From positions 2,976,001 to 3,040,000 of the forward strand of contig NZ_CP109592.1 in assembly GCF_036250675.1 (NCBI RefSeq): DNA of 64,000 nucleotides, in the 5' to 3' direction. Shown here one piece after another: positions 1-8,190 of the stretch. Under the pieces are notes generated by a model that ran no database searches, was not told the DNA's origin, and worked only from the letters and a program-made list of their open reading frames with translations. Origin of the DNA: Streptomyces sp. NBC_01689. GTDB taxonomy: Bacteria > Actinomycetota > Actinomycetes > Streptomycetales > Streptomycetaceae. Made by a program: the position numbers and the translations under genes. Position 1 is the stretch's first letter. Each line of letters starts with the position of its first letter.

Positions 1-888
1 GACGTACGCGCGGCGCTGTCCGTGCTCACCCAGTGTCCGGACCGGTGGGACGGCCTGCTGGCCGAGGTGACACCGCGGGACGCGGCGGACGTGCCCGACC
101 CGCAGACGGCGTGGGCCGCCTGGCAGACGGTGTTCGGGCTGGGCCCCGCCGACCCGGACCGGGTCCGGGGCGCGCTCCTCAAGCACGTCCGGGAGGCCGG
201 CCTGCACACCGCCTGGACCGAGCAGGACCCCGCGTACGAGGCAGCGGTCGCGGCGTTCGTCACCGCGGGCCCCTGCGGGGAGCCCGGCCGGCACGTCGCC
301 GCCCTCCGGGCGGAACTCGCGCCGCACGTGCGCGCGAACGTCCTGGGGGCGGCCCTCGTACACCTGACCATGCCGGGGTTGCCGGACGTGTACCAGGGCA
401 CCGAGGACGAGTACCTGGCGCTGGTGGACCCGGACAACCGGGAGCCGTTCGCGCCCCCGCGGCCGTCGCCACCCCGATCCTCCGCCCCGGGCACGGCGGC
501 GAGCGCGGAGACGGCGGGGATCCCGGAGAAGGCCGCGCTCACCACCGCCGCGCTCCGGCTGCGCGCGCGGCGCCCCGACGTCTTCGGGAGTACGGCGACG
601 TACGCTCCGCTGGCCGCCGAGGGGCCGCGGGCCGCGCACTGTGTGGCCTTCGTACGCTCCGGGGAGGTGCTCTCGGCCGTCACCCGGTTGTCGTCGCGGC
701 TGACCGACGGGGGCGGCTGGCGCGACACATGTCTCGCGCTGCCCGCGGGGCGGTGGACGGATCTGCTCGTCCCCGGACGGCGGTTCACGGGGCGGGTGCG
801 CGTGGCGGACCTCTTCGAACGGTCACCGGTCGCACTGCTGGAACGCACCGGTGACGACACACCCGCGGACCGGGCGACGCACGGCTGA
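1..888 (+). CDS. treY: Maltooligosyltrehalose synthase, C-terminal part (5' truncated by window)
   Basis: The reading frame is open from base 1, so the gene starts outside the window; the GTG at 22 is internal. The visible ~295 residues carry MPGLPDVYQGTEDEY (about 370-414) followed by LVDPDNREPF, the C-terminal signature of TreY. TreY is the GH13-family enzyme that isomerises the reducing-end linkage of maltodextrins into an alpha,alpha-1,1 (trehalose) linkage in the cytoplasm. Its partner hydrolase treZ lies about 4.9 kb downstream on the same strand, so the TreY-TreZ route from glycogen-type glucans to trehalose is probably complete. The two are separated here by peptidase genes. An Ala/Pro/Ser-rich insertion (about 445-520) precedes the last domain. 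Confidence 0.88.
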   Translation, partial: DVRAALSVLTQCPDRWDGLLAEVTPRDAADVPDPQTAWAAWQTVFGLGPADPDRVRGALLKHVREAGLHTAWTEQDPAYEAAVAAFVTAGPCGEPGRHVAALRAELAPHVRANVLGAALVHLTMPGLPDVYQGTEDEYLALVDPDNREPFAPPRPSPPRSSAPGTAASAETAGIPEKAALTTAALRLRARRPDVFGSTATYAPLAAEGPRAAHCVAFVRSGEVLSAVTRLSSRLTDGGGWRDTCLALPAGRWTDLLVPGRRFTGRVRVADLFERSPVALLERTGDDTPADRATHG

Positions 889-1511
889 CCAGTAACGCGG
901 TGGCGGCGGGCGGGAGTTCGGACAACCGTGGCCGGGTGACGGTCCGGAGATCCGGACGCGGGTGCGGGCCCGGGACGCCTGGGCCGGTTGACGTGCGGAG
1001 GGACGGCGCCGCGCGTCCTGGGGCGGAATCCGGGACCGGGTGACGCCCCCGGGAGGGCGGCGGCGTCGTACGAGGGCGCGGAAGGCACCCGGCGAGTCGG
1101 GGGGCCGGTGCGGCGGCCGGTCCCTCCGTCGGCCGGGCGGAGGGACCGGCCGGACGGTGGGACGGCCGGGCCCGAGCCGTCGGACAGTCGGGCCGTCCGG
1201 CCGGACGGTGGGGCTGCCGGGCGGCCGGACGGACGGCCAGGCGGTCGGACGGCCGACCGCCGTCTGGCCGTCTCCCCGCGGGACTCGGCTCGGTACACCC
1301 GTACGGGTGACGTGAACCGGCGGCCGTGGAACGCCCGCACCCGCGGGAGGACCACGCGCGTCCCGGCGGGACCTCGCGCTTTCGGGCGTGTGCGCCTCCC
1401 GAACCCGCGCGCGGGAACGGCCGGCGCCGCCGGGGCGCTCCGGCCGCCGCTTGACAGTTGACCCCGTCCGTGGAGTACTGCGGACAGCGACGCAGGGCGG
1501 ACCGGTCGGGG
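889..1511 (+). other. Intergenic spacer, no convincing gene
   Basis: About 620 bases of very high GC. Between 1130 and 1260 it is built from degenerate copies of a ggccggacgg-type motif; ccggccggacggtggg occurs at about 1149 and again at about 1199. Open frames exist on both strands but show only Arg/Gly/Pro-rich composition without a family pattern. The only regulatory-looking signal is the promoter for the following gene near 1451. Confidence 0.5.
1451..1479 (+). promoter_or_regulatory. Candidate promoter of the first M14 gene
   Basis: TTGACA at 1451-1456, then 17 bases, then AGTACT at 1474-1479 (or TACTGC with 19-base spacing). A start site near 1486 would place the farther-upstream ATG-type start (1458) outside the transcript and supports GTG 1512. 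Confidence 0.45.
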
Positions 1512-2762
1512 GTGAGTCTCCTGCAGGAGCTGCGTTACCCCAGTGTGACCGAAATCGTCGCGTCCGCACGGGCGTTGGCGGCTCATCGGCCCGGCCTCAG
1601 CAGGCTCCGGCAGATCGGGGTCTCCCGCGCGGGCAGGCCGCTCCACCTGCTGTCCGTCGGTCACGCGCGGCGCGCGGTCCTCGTCGTCGCCGGGGCCCAC
1701 GCCAATGAGCCGGCCGGCGGTTCGACCCTGCTGTCCCTGGCCGAACGCGTGCTGTACGACAAGGAGTTACGGGCCGGTACCTCGTGGCACTTCCTGCTCT
1801 GCGCGGACCCGGACGGGGCCAGCCTGCATGTGACACCGGCACCGCGCACGCTGCTCGACTACCACCTCGGCTTCTTCCGTCCGGCCGGACCCGAGCAGCC
1901 GGAGTGGTCGCCGTCCGTGCTGCCGCCCGACCGGCTCCCACCGGAGACGCGCGCCCTCCTCCGGGTCATCGACGAGCTGCGGCCCTACCTCCAGGTGACC
2001 CTGCACGGCACCGATCTCGGCGGCAGCTGGGTGCAGTTGACCAAGGACATCCCGGGGCTCGCCGAACCGTTCGCCAAATCCGCGGCCGAGCTGCACATCC
2101 CGGTCGAGACCGGCGCGTCGGACGCCGCGGGATGGCCGGCCTCCGGGCCCGGTGTGCATGTGATGCCGGCCCCCGGCTCGGACGCGGCCTACCCGAGCAT
2201 GCCCGACGACGCACGGCACAGCACCTGGTACCACGCGCACCGGTACGGAGGGCTGACCGCGGTCGTCGAGGTCCCGATGTGGGCCAGCGACCTGGTCGCC
2301 GATCCCGCGCCGCACCCGGCGCCGGCCTCCGCGATGCGCGGTCTGGCCCGCCGGCTGCGGCTGGACGCGCACCAGGTGGAGGCGGTGCTGACGGAGGTCG
2401 TACCGCGGCTGCCCGGCCCCGACGGGCCGCTGCTGAGGGCCGCCAAGTGGGCGCTGGAGCTGATACCGGGACTGGCCGACGACTGGACGAGGACACCGCC
2501 GGCGGACACCACCAGGGCGTACGTCGGCAGCGTGGACGCGTTCGGGCGCCGGCTGCCGCTGCGGGCGGCGGCGATGCTGCTGCGCGTCCTCCAGGAGGCC
2601 GACGACCGGGCGGCGCCGCGCCTCGAACGCCTCGTCGCCTCCTGGAGCGACGCCTTCGCCGAACGCTTCGGCGCCCGCTGGGTGCCGCTGCAGCACCAGG
2701 TCGAGCACCAGTCCCGCACCGTGGTCGCGGCGGCCCTGCACGCGCGCGACGGCGCGGTCTGA
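1512..2762 (+). CDS. M14-family zinc carboxypeptidase-like protein (paralogue 1, has TTA codon)
   Basis: A 416-aa protein with the M14 metallocarboxypeptidase pattern: the zinc motif HxxE appears as GAHANEP, the third ligand as LHGTD, and a late Glu as VVEVPMW. No signal peptide is evident, so it is probably cytosolic, although M14 proteins also act on cell-wall peptides. The GTG at 1512 is chosen because the promoter at 1451-1479 overlaps the more upstream start and because the second paralogue begins its similarity at the same place (xLRYPxxxE). Leu codon 86 (1767-1769) is TTA, so translation probably needs the bldA tRNA and is tied to development. A paralogue lies convergently at 3399-4766. 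Substrate unknown. Confidence 0.8.
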   Translation: MSLLQELRYPSVTEIVASARALAAHRPGLSRLRQIGVSRAGRPLHLLSVGHARRAVLVVAGAHANEPAGGSTLLSLAERVLYDKELRAGTSWHFLLCADPDGASLHVTPAPRTLLDYHLGFFRPAGPEQPEWSPSVLPPDRLPPETRALLRVIDELRPYLQVTLHGTDLGGSWVQLTKDIPGLAEPFAKSAAELHIPVETGASDAAGWPASGPGVHVMPAPGSDAAYPSMPDDARHSTWYHAHRYGGLTAVVEVPMWASDLVADPAPHPAPASAMRGLARRLRLDAHQVEAVLTEVVPRLPGPDGPLLRAAKWALELIPGLADDWTRTPPADTTRAYVGSVDAFGRRLPLRAAAMLLRVLQEADDRAAPRLERLVASWSDAFAERFGARWVPLQHQVEHQSRTVVAAALHARDGAV

Positions 2763-2763
2763 A

Positions 2764-3402
2764 CTACTCCCCCAGGGCGAACACCGCGCCCGTGTCCGCG
2801 CCCAGCACACACGAGTTCGCGAAGGTGCGCGCGTAGGTGACCGGGCGGCCGTTCCACTCGCCGCGCGCGGCGGCGGTGACCGGCGCGTAGATCATGGGGC
2901 ACAGGGCGCCCGGGGTGGCCGGGATCCGCCCGATGTCGCCCCCGGCCGCCGCGAGTTCGGCACAGGCCCGTTCCGCGTGGCGGTGCGGGCCCCGGGGCGG
3001 GGCGCAGAGCAGGAGCGTGCCGGGGGTGTCGAGGTGACGGGGGCCGGGGCGGCGGATGCCGGTGCCGGGCGTGGTCCCCTCGCGGAAGGGTGCCGGCCGG
3101 GGCATCGGGCGGAGGGACACCCGGGAGGCGCGTGACGGCGCCCCGGGAGGTGCGCCGACGGGATTCCCGGCGGGCACCCGGACGGGTGAGAACGTCACGG
3201 GAGAGGCCTCGCCCCGGGTGACCGTGAGGTACAGCCAGTCGCCGGAGGCGCCCCGCCCCGAGGTCACCGGCGGCTGTTCGGAAACAGTGACCCCGACCCA
3301 CGTCGGTTCGGAAGCCGTGGCCCCGACCGGCGTCGCGGCGGTCGTGAGCAGGACCGCCGCGGCCGACAGGACGCCGCGCAGCGCTTCGGTGGTTCTCGTC
3401 AT
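2764..3402 (-). CDS. SSI-family protease inhibitor with large internal insertion
   Basis: A 212-aa secreted protein with a signal peptide over roughly residues 1-30. The C-terminal half matches Streptomyces subtilisin inhibitor. Cys133/Cys147 and Cys168/Cys198 have the spacing of the two SSI disulfides, and CPMIYAP places the reactive bond at Met170-Ile171 (P1 Met, as in classical SSI). YARTFANSC and the C-terminal VFAL also fit. Between the first strand (DWLYLTVTRG) and the second (TLLLCAP) about 55 Pro/Arg/Gly-rich residues are inserted, which normal ~110-residue SSI domains lack. The ATG overlaps the stop of the upstream M14 gene by 4 bases (ATGA), so the two are translationally coupled. 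It probably inhibits secreted subtilisin-like proteases. Confidence 0.85.
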   Translation of the reverse strand: MTRTTEALRGVLSAAAVLLTTAATPVGATASEPTWVGVTVSEQPPVTSGRGASGDWLYLTVTRGEASPVTFSPVRVPAGNPVGAPPGAPSRASRVSLRPMPRPAPFREGTTPGTGIRRPGPRHLDTPGTLLLCAPPRGPHRHAERACAELAAAGGDIGRIPATPGALCPMIYAPVTAAARGEWNGRPVTYARTFANSCVLGADTGAVFALGE

Positions 3403-4766
3403 TCCCGGTGCATCGGCAGGACGGCCGGTGAACTCCAGCCCGTCTCACCCGATGGGGAGCCCACCGGCGCGTACCGTCCGGCGAGTTCGAACGCGGCGAT
3501 GACCACACGTGCCTGGTACTCGACCTGGCGTGCGACCGGGACCCAGCGCGCGCCGCAGCCTTCGCGGTAGTCGGCGCACCAGGCGTCGATCAGCCGGTCC
3601 AGCTCCGGCAGCGCCCCGCGCGGGTCGCACCCGGACGCGGTGACGAGCTGGTGGAGGAGTCCGGCCGTGCGCAGCGCGACCCGCCGCCCGGACAGGCGCA
3701 GGGACATGAGCCGGGCGGTGCCGAGCGAGGGCAGGGGCCGCGATCCGGAGTCCCGCAGATCGGGGTCCCAGGAGTCCGCGAGGCCGGGTCCGACCAGTAA
3801 ATAGTCGTCGACCGGCGCGAGGAGGCGGGCCGCGTCCGGAGCGGTGCCGAGGCCGGGGCGGACCCGCGCGAGGATGTCCTCCAGGACGCGTGTGTCGTGG
3901 CGCAGCGTGTGGCTGACGGAGCGCAGCACCGCGTCGGCGTCGGCGGGCCGGCCGGCGTCCTCCACGGCCGCCACGCCCCACATGGGTGCCTCGACGACCG
4001 CCGTGACGGTGCCGTGGCGGTGCGGATGGAACCAGGTGGACTCCACCGCGGCCTCGGTGATCGCGGCGGCGAGGTCGCCGCGGTGCGGCGGCGGGATGCG
4101 GTAGACGGCGGGCCCCAGGTTCGGCCAGTAGAGGGTGTCGTAGGGTCCGAGCTCGCGCGGGATGCCGAGCCGTGCGGCGGTGTGGGCGACCCGCTGGGCG
4201 AGGCCGGGCAGTTCGCGGGTCAGCTCGACGAAGGCGCCGCCGACGTCGACGCCGTGCAGGGAGCACTGGAAGAAGGGCCGCAGTTCGTCCTGGAGGTCGA
4301 GCAGGGCGCGGGTCTCGGGCAGGGTCACGCGGTCCGCGCCCTCGGGCAGCCACTCGGGCTGTTCGACGAAGCCGGGGCGGAAGAAGTTCCGGAAGTAGCG
4401 GCCGAGGGTGTAGGGGCCGGGCAGCCAGGCGTCGTTGCGGCGGGAGCCGTCGGGGTCGAGGCAGAGCAGCAGGTTCCAGGTGGCGTCCGCGCCCTCGCGA
4501 AGCCGGGGGTCGGCGAGCACCCGTTCGGCGAGGCGCAGGACCGTGGCGCCGCCCACCGGCTCGTTGGCGTGCGGTCCGGCGACGACGAGGGCCTGGCGGT
4601 GGCCGTGTCCGACGGACAGGAGCCAGAGGGGGGTGCCCGCCCGGGAGGTGCCCACGCGGCGCAGCCGGGCGTCCTTCGGGCGGCGGGCCACGAGCGCGGC
4701 GGCACGGGCACCCAGCTCGTCCACGGTCGGGTAGCGGAGGAGTGGCGGCAGGGCGCACCTCCACAC
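3399..4766 (-). CDS. M14-family zinc carboxypeptidase-like protein (paralogue 2, has TTA codon)
   Basis: Paralogue of the 1512-2762 product: HANEP zinc motif, LHGVDVGG third ligand region and VVEAPMW. Start choice is uncertain. The frame is open to GTG 4808, but a promoter with its -10 at 4809-4814 would start RNA near 4802. GTG 4766 is used here (455 aa). A GGAGG six bases upstream of an in-frame CTG at 4751 suggests that CTG could be the real start, and it lies close to the paralogue's start in alignment. A TTA leucine codon lies at 3798-3800 (codon 323), implying bldA dependence that would also affect the coupled SSI gene. Its last codons overlap the SSI start by 4 bases. Confidence 0.8.
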   Translation of the reverse strand: MWRCALPPLLRYPTVDELGARAAALVARRPKDARLRRVGTSRAGTPLWLLSVGHGHRQALVVAGPHANEPVGGATVLRLAERVLADPRLREGADATWNLLLCLDPDGSRRNDAWLPGPYTLGRYFRNFFRPGFVEQPEWLPEGADRVTLPETRALLDLQDELRPFFQCSLHGVDVGGAFVELTRELPGLAQRVAHTAARLGIPRELGPYDTLYWPNLGPAVYRIPPPHRGDLAAAITEAAVESTWFHPHRHGTVTAVVEAPMWGVAAVEDAGRPADADAVLRSVSHTLRHDTRVLEDILARVRPGLGTAPDAARLLAPVDDYLLVGPGLADSWDPDLRDSGSRPLPSLGTARLMSLRLSGRRVALRTAGLLHQLVTASGCDPRGALPELDRLIDAWCADYREGCGARWVPVARQVEYQARVVIAAFELAGRYAPVGSPSGETGWSSPAVLPMHRE

Positions 4767-4808
4767 ATACGGTGCCGTCGCTTCACCAGATGCACACGGT
4801 GTACGCAC

Positions 4809-4837
4809 AGTCAGTCACGACTGCGAAGGTACGTCAA
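4809..4837 (-). promoter_or_regulatory. Candidate promoter for the M14-SSI operon
   Basis: Read on the minus strand: TTGACG (4837-4832), 17-base spacer, CTGACT (4814-4809). Placed directly before the M14 reading frame; no other promoter-like pair is seen in the 200-base gap. Confidence 0.4.
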
Positions 4838-5005
4838 CACCGCGGAACGGAAGGGAAGCCGAGGAAATCGCTGAGTGAAACCAAGGCCAGAGCTCGTTCG
4901 GACCGCCCGGAGGGCGGACGGACCGGGCGCGTGGCGTGGACCGGCCGCGCCCGGACGCCCCGGCGGCGAACGGTGTCCCGGCCGGGCCGGCCGAGCGGTC
5001 AGCTC

Positions 5006-5025
5006 AGGTCAGGTCAGGTCAGGTC
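5006..5025 (+). repeat. Four tandem copies of a 5-bp unit
   Basis: Perfect aggtc x4 with one degenerate copy (agctc) before it. The array spans the stop codon of the FHA gene (5019-5021), so slippage there would alter its last codons or extend it. Confidence 0.9.
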
Positions 5026-5570
5026 GAGGACAGCCGGAAGAGCATCCGTCCGAATCCGATCTGGTCGCCGTCCTGGACGACGGCGGCGCCGATCACCCGC
5101 CGCCCGTTGACCGTCGTCCCGTTGGTCGACCCCAGGTCGCGCAGCACCCACAGGCCGCCCTGGCGGCTCAGCTCGGCGTGGATCCGCGACACCGTCTCGT
5201 GGTTGAGCCGCAGCCCGCTGGCGGGATCACGGCCGATCCGCAACGGGTAGCCGTTGCCCGGGTGGGGCAGCAGCAGCTTCGGGAGCCGCTCGGCCTGCCA
5301 GGCCCTGCGCAGACGTACGGTGAATCCGGAGACCGCCTCGACGGTGCCGAAGACCAGCTTCGACCAGCGGCCCTCGGTGGTCAGGTCGGCGGTGAGCGCG
5401 GCGAGTTCGTCGGACCGGCGGGCGGAGAGCGCCAGCTCCATGCGGCGGACGAACGTGTCGTGCGAGAGACGTCCGAGCGCGACGCCGTCACGGAGCGCCT
5501 TCAGCGCCCGGTCGCGCTCCGCGTCGGACAACCGCGCGGGGTACGTGTGGAACTCGAAGGACGACGTCAC
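5019..5570 (-). CDS. DUF1707 - FHA domain protein
   Basis: A 183-aa cytosolic protein. Residues ~12-65 (RLSDAERDRALKALRDG, then LSHDTFVRRMELALSAR) match the actinobacterial DUF1707 domain. Residues ~110-183 form a forkhead-associated domain with the usual signatures: LRIGRDP, VSRIHAEL, DLGSTNGTTVNGRRV. FHA domains bind phosphothreonine peptides, so the protein is likely a reader or target of Ser/Thr kinases. None is encoded nearby. The start is GTG 5570, with no clear Shine-Dalgarno sequence; ACAATC lies 7 bases upstream, so it may be leaderless. It sits between the M14 genes and treZ on the opposite strand to treZ. Confidence 0.88.
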   Translation of the reverse strand: MTSSFEFHTYPARLSDAERDRALKALRDGVALGRLSHDTFVRRMELALSARRSDELAALTADLTTEGRWSKLVFGTVEAVSGFTVRLRRAWQAERLPKLLLPHPGNGYPLRIGRDPASGLRLNHETVSRIHAELSRQGGLWVLRDLGSTNGTTVNGRRVIGAAVVQDGDQIGFGRMLFRLSST

Positions 5571-5766
5571 GCTGGTGATTGTCGGTCAGGAGGAGCGGGG
5601 TGTCCAGAAGACCCGGGAACCGCCGCCGCCGGGCGACACGTTCCCGCCGCGCGTCCATCACGTGACCGACGTGCGGCAAACGGGTGGAGAGGAGCACGAA
5701 TCGATCTCCTGTGCCGCACCATGGACACGGGCTACGTCACGGAGAGCGGACAAGGGGGAACCGTCA

Positions 5767-7512
5767 GTGCGGTTCGAGGTGTGGGCACCGCAGGCCGACC
5801 GGGTGGCACTCCACTGCGAGGGCGCCGTGAGCGCGCTGGAGCGCGATCCGGAGCGCGCCGGATGGTGGACGGGAGACGCGGAGGCGCGGGACGGGACGCG
5901 CTACGGATTCGCGGTGGACGACGGACCCGTCCTGCCCGATCCGCGCTCGCGGAGGCAGCCGGACGGCCCCGAAGGGCTGAGCGCGGTGGTCGACCAGGAC
6001 CGGTACGCCTGGCGCGCCGAGTGGACCGGGCGTCCGCTCCAGGGCGCGGTCCTGTACGAGCTCCACGTGGGGACGTACACCCCCGAGGGCACGCTGGACT
6101 CGGCCGCCGGGCGACTCGGCCATCTCGCTGAACTGGGGGTCACGCACGTCGAGTTGATGCCCCTGTGCCCGTTCCCCGGGCGGCACGGCTGGGGTTACGA
6201 GGGTGTCTCGCTGTGGGCGGTGCACGAGCCGTACGGCGGCCCCGAGGCGCTGAAGCGTTTCGTCGACCGGGCGCACGAGCTGGGTCTCGGCGTCGTCCTC
6301 GACGTGGTGCACAACCACCTCGGGCCGTCCGGGAACCATCTGCCGGCCTTCGGGCCGTACTTCACCGACACCCATCAGACGCCCTGGGGCTCGGCTGTGA
6401 ACCTGGACGCGCCCGGCTCCGACGAGGTGCGGTCGTATCTCGTCGGCAGCGCGCTGGCGTGGCTGCGGGACCACCGGCTGGACGGACTGCGGCTGGACGC
6501 GGTGCACGCGCTGCGCGACACCCGCGCGCTGCACTTCCTGGAGGAGCTGTCCACGGCCGTGGACGCACTCGCCGGCGAAGTGGGCCGGCCGCTCTTCCTG
6601 ATCGCCGAGTCGGACCTGAACGACCCCCGGCTGATCTCCCCCCGCGAGGAGAACGGTCTCGGACTGCACGCGCAGTGGAACGACGACTTCCACCACGCGC
6701 TGCACACGGCGCTGACCGGTGAGGCGCAGGGCTACTACGCGGACTTCGCCGAGACCCCTTTCGCGGCGCTCGCGAAGACGCTGACGGCGGGCTTCTTCCA
6801 CGACGGCACGTATTCGAGCTTCCGGGGACGGCGCCACGGCCGCCCGCTCGACCGGACCCGGGTCCCGGCGCACCGGCTGCTCGGCTACGCGCAGACCCAC
6901 GACCAGATCGGCAACCGCGCCCAGGGTGACCGCCTTTCGGCGTCGCTCTCCCCCGGGCTGCTGGCCTGCGCGGCCGCGCTGACGCTGACCGGACCCTTCA
7001 CCCCGATGCTGTTCATGGGCGAGGAGTGGGCCGCGGGCACGCCCTGGCAGTTCTTCACCGACCACACCGATCCCGAGCTGGCGGAGGCCGTACGGCGGGG
7101 CAGGCGCCGGGAGTTCGCGGCGCACGGCTGGGCCGAGGAGGACGTGCCCGACCCGCAGGACCCGGCGACCCGGGAGCGTTCCTGTCTGGACTGGTCCGAG
7201 CCGGAGCGGGCGCTGCACGCGCGCGTGCTGGCCTGGTACCGGGACCTGATCGCGCTGCGCCGGCGCCATCCCGACCTCTCGGACCCCGACCTCGCCGCCG
7301 TCAGGATCGCCCATGACGAGGACGCCCGCTGGCTCGCCCTGCGGCGCGGGGACATCCGGGTGGCGGTGAACCTCGGCAAGGAGACCGCCGCGATCCCGCT
7401 CGGCCTGAGCCGGGCACGCGTGCTGGCCGCGTGGGAGCCGGTGCGGACGCCGGACGCGGAGGGGCTGCTCAGCGTGCCCGGCGAGTCGTGCGTGGTGCTG
7501 ACGCAGGCGTGA
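5767..7512 (+). CDS. treZ: Maltooligosyltrehalose trehalohydrolase
   Basis: A 581-aa GH13 hydrolase that releases trehalose from maltooligosyltrehalose made by TreY. It opens with an N-terminal E-set domain (VRFEVWAPQADRVAL). The catalytic barrel carries nucleophile Asp244 in GLRLDAVHAL, acid/base Glu281 in IAESDL and the third acid Asp379 in QTHDQIGNR. VLYELHVGTYTPEGT and DVVHNHLGPSGNHL are TreZ-typical. The frame is open much further upstream, but GTG 5767 is chosen because AAGGGGG lies 8 bases before it and the E-set domain begins there. It acts with treY at the window start to make trehalose, a compatible solute stored in spores. Confidence 0.93.
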   Translation: MRFEVWAPQADRVALHCEGAVSALERDPERAGWWTGDAEARDGTRYGFAVDDGPVLPDPRSRRQPDGPEGLSAVVDQDRYAWRAEWTGRPLQGAVLYELHVGTYTPEGTLDSAAGRLGHLAELGVTHVELMPLCPFPGRHGWGYEGVSLWAVHEPYGGPEALKRFVDRAHELGLGVVLDVVHNHLGPSGNHLPAFGPYFTDTHQTPWGSAVNLDAPGSDEVRSYLVGSALAWLRDHRLDGLRLDAVHALRDTRALHFLEELSTAVDALAGEVGRPLFLIAESDLNDPRLISPREENGLGLHAQWNDDFHHALHTALTGEAQGYYADFAETPFAALAKTLTAGFFHDGTYSSFRGRRHGRPLDRTRVPAHRLLGYAQTHDQIGNRAQGDRLSASLSPGLLACAAALTLTGPFTPMLFMGEEWAAGTPWQFFTDHTDPELAEAVRRGRRREFAAHGWAEEDVPDPQDPATRERSCLDWSEPERALHARVLAWYRDLIALRRRHPDLSDPDLAAVRIAHDEDARWLALRRGDIRVAVNLGKETAAIPLGLSRARVLAAWEPVRTPDAEGLLSVPGESCVVLTQA

Positions 7513-7572
7513 GGCGTACGGGCCGACCGGACAGCGGACCGCACGCCGTCCGCTGTCCGCGGACGGCGGAAC

Positions 7573-7643
7573 GTGCGGAGGACGTGCGCGGAGGACATGC
7601 GCGGAGGACGTGCGCGGAGGACGTGCGCGGAGGACGTGCGCGG
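7573..7643 (+). repeat. 13-bp tandem repeat, about 5 copies
   Basis: Unit gtgcgcggaggac: a shortened copy at 7573-7583, full copies at 7584, 7597 (one change), 7610 and 7623, and a decaying copy from 7636. It begins 61 bases after the treZ stop. Confidence 0.9.
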
Positions 7644-7710
7644 CGGGCCGCCGACCTCGGCCCGCCCGCGCGCGCACCGGCTACGGGGGCCGGGTGTGGC
7701 GTCGCGCACG

Positions 7711-7932
7711 GCGGACCCGTACGGCCGACGCGTTTGGCCGACCGGCCCGGTGGACCCGTACGCCCGCGCTCGCGGTGGGGCCCGACGGTCCCCGCACGGC
7801 TGACGCGTGCGACGGACCCGTACGCCCTCGCTCGTGGCGGGCCCGGCCGTCCGCGCAGGGCGGACGTGTGCGACCGACGTGTGCGGCGGACCCGTACGGT
7901 CGACGCGTCCGGCCGACCAGCCCGGTGGACCC
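7711..7932 (+). repeat. Imperfect ~47-bp direct repeats
   Basis: The block at 7711-7758 (begins gcggacccgtacggccgacg, ends cccggtggaccc) recurs at 7886-7932 with a handful of changes. Between them a second motif, ggacccgtacgccc followed by ctcg and tggcggg-like sequence, is also duplicated (near 7751 and 7813). Further gcggacccgtac copies occur near 7990 and 8012. Confidence 0.75.
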
Positions 7933-8190
7933 ACGACCGCCGGTCACCGGCCCACATGCGACGCACCCCGCACGGGGAAGGTGCGCGGCGGACCCGTACC
8001 CCCGCGGTCGCGGCGGACCCGTACGGTCGGTCGGCACCGTGGGCCCGTACGACGGACCGCCGCTCCCGGGACACCGGCCCACGCACCGCCCGCGGCGGCG
8101 ACCGAGCCCGACGGCGCGGGCGTGCGGTGGGGCTCCGGCGGCACGGCTCCGTACGCTCCGGGGCGGCCCGGAGCCGGGCCGTCGGGTGCC

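Larger units (their letters stand above)
7513..8190 (+). other. Repeat-rich intergenic region, no gene
   Basis: Roughly 680 bases between treZ and the convergent APH-like gene. It contains a 13-bp tandem array (7573-7643) followed by imperfect longer repeats built on gcggacccgtacgg. Frames on both strands are open only because stops are rare, and the 13-bp period is incompatible with a repeated peptide. I see no gene or clear terminator. Confidence 0.6.

Noticed and set aside
889..1511. Several overlapping ORFs after treY
   Set aside because: Repeat-driven Arg/Gly/Pro sequence on both strands without conserved pattern.
1767..2810. 347-aa minus-strand open frame over the first M14 gene
   Set aside because: Mirror of a well-supported M14 protein; His/Arg/Gly-rich with no motif.
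7573..7643. CRISPR-like array
   Set aside because: Units are 13 bp, directly adjacent, with no spacers and no cas genes.
5764..7677. 637-aa minus-strand open frame over treZ
   Set aside because: Antisense of treZ, which has all catalytic residues.
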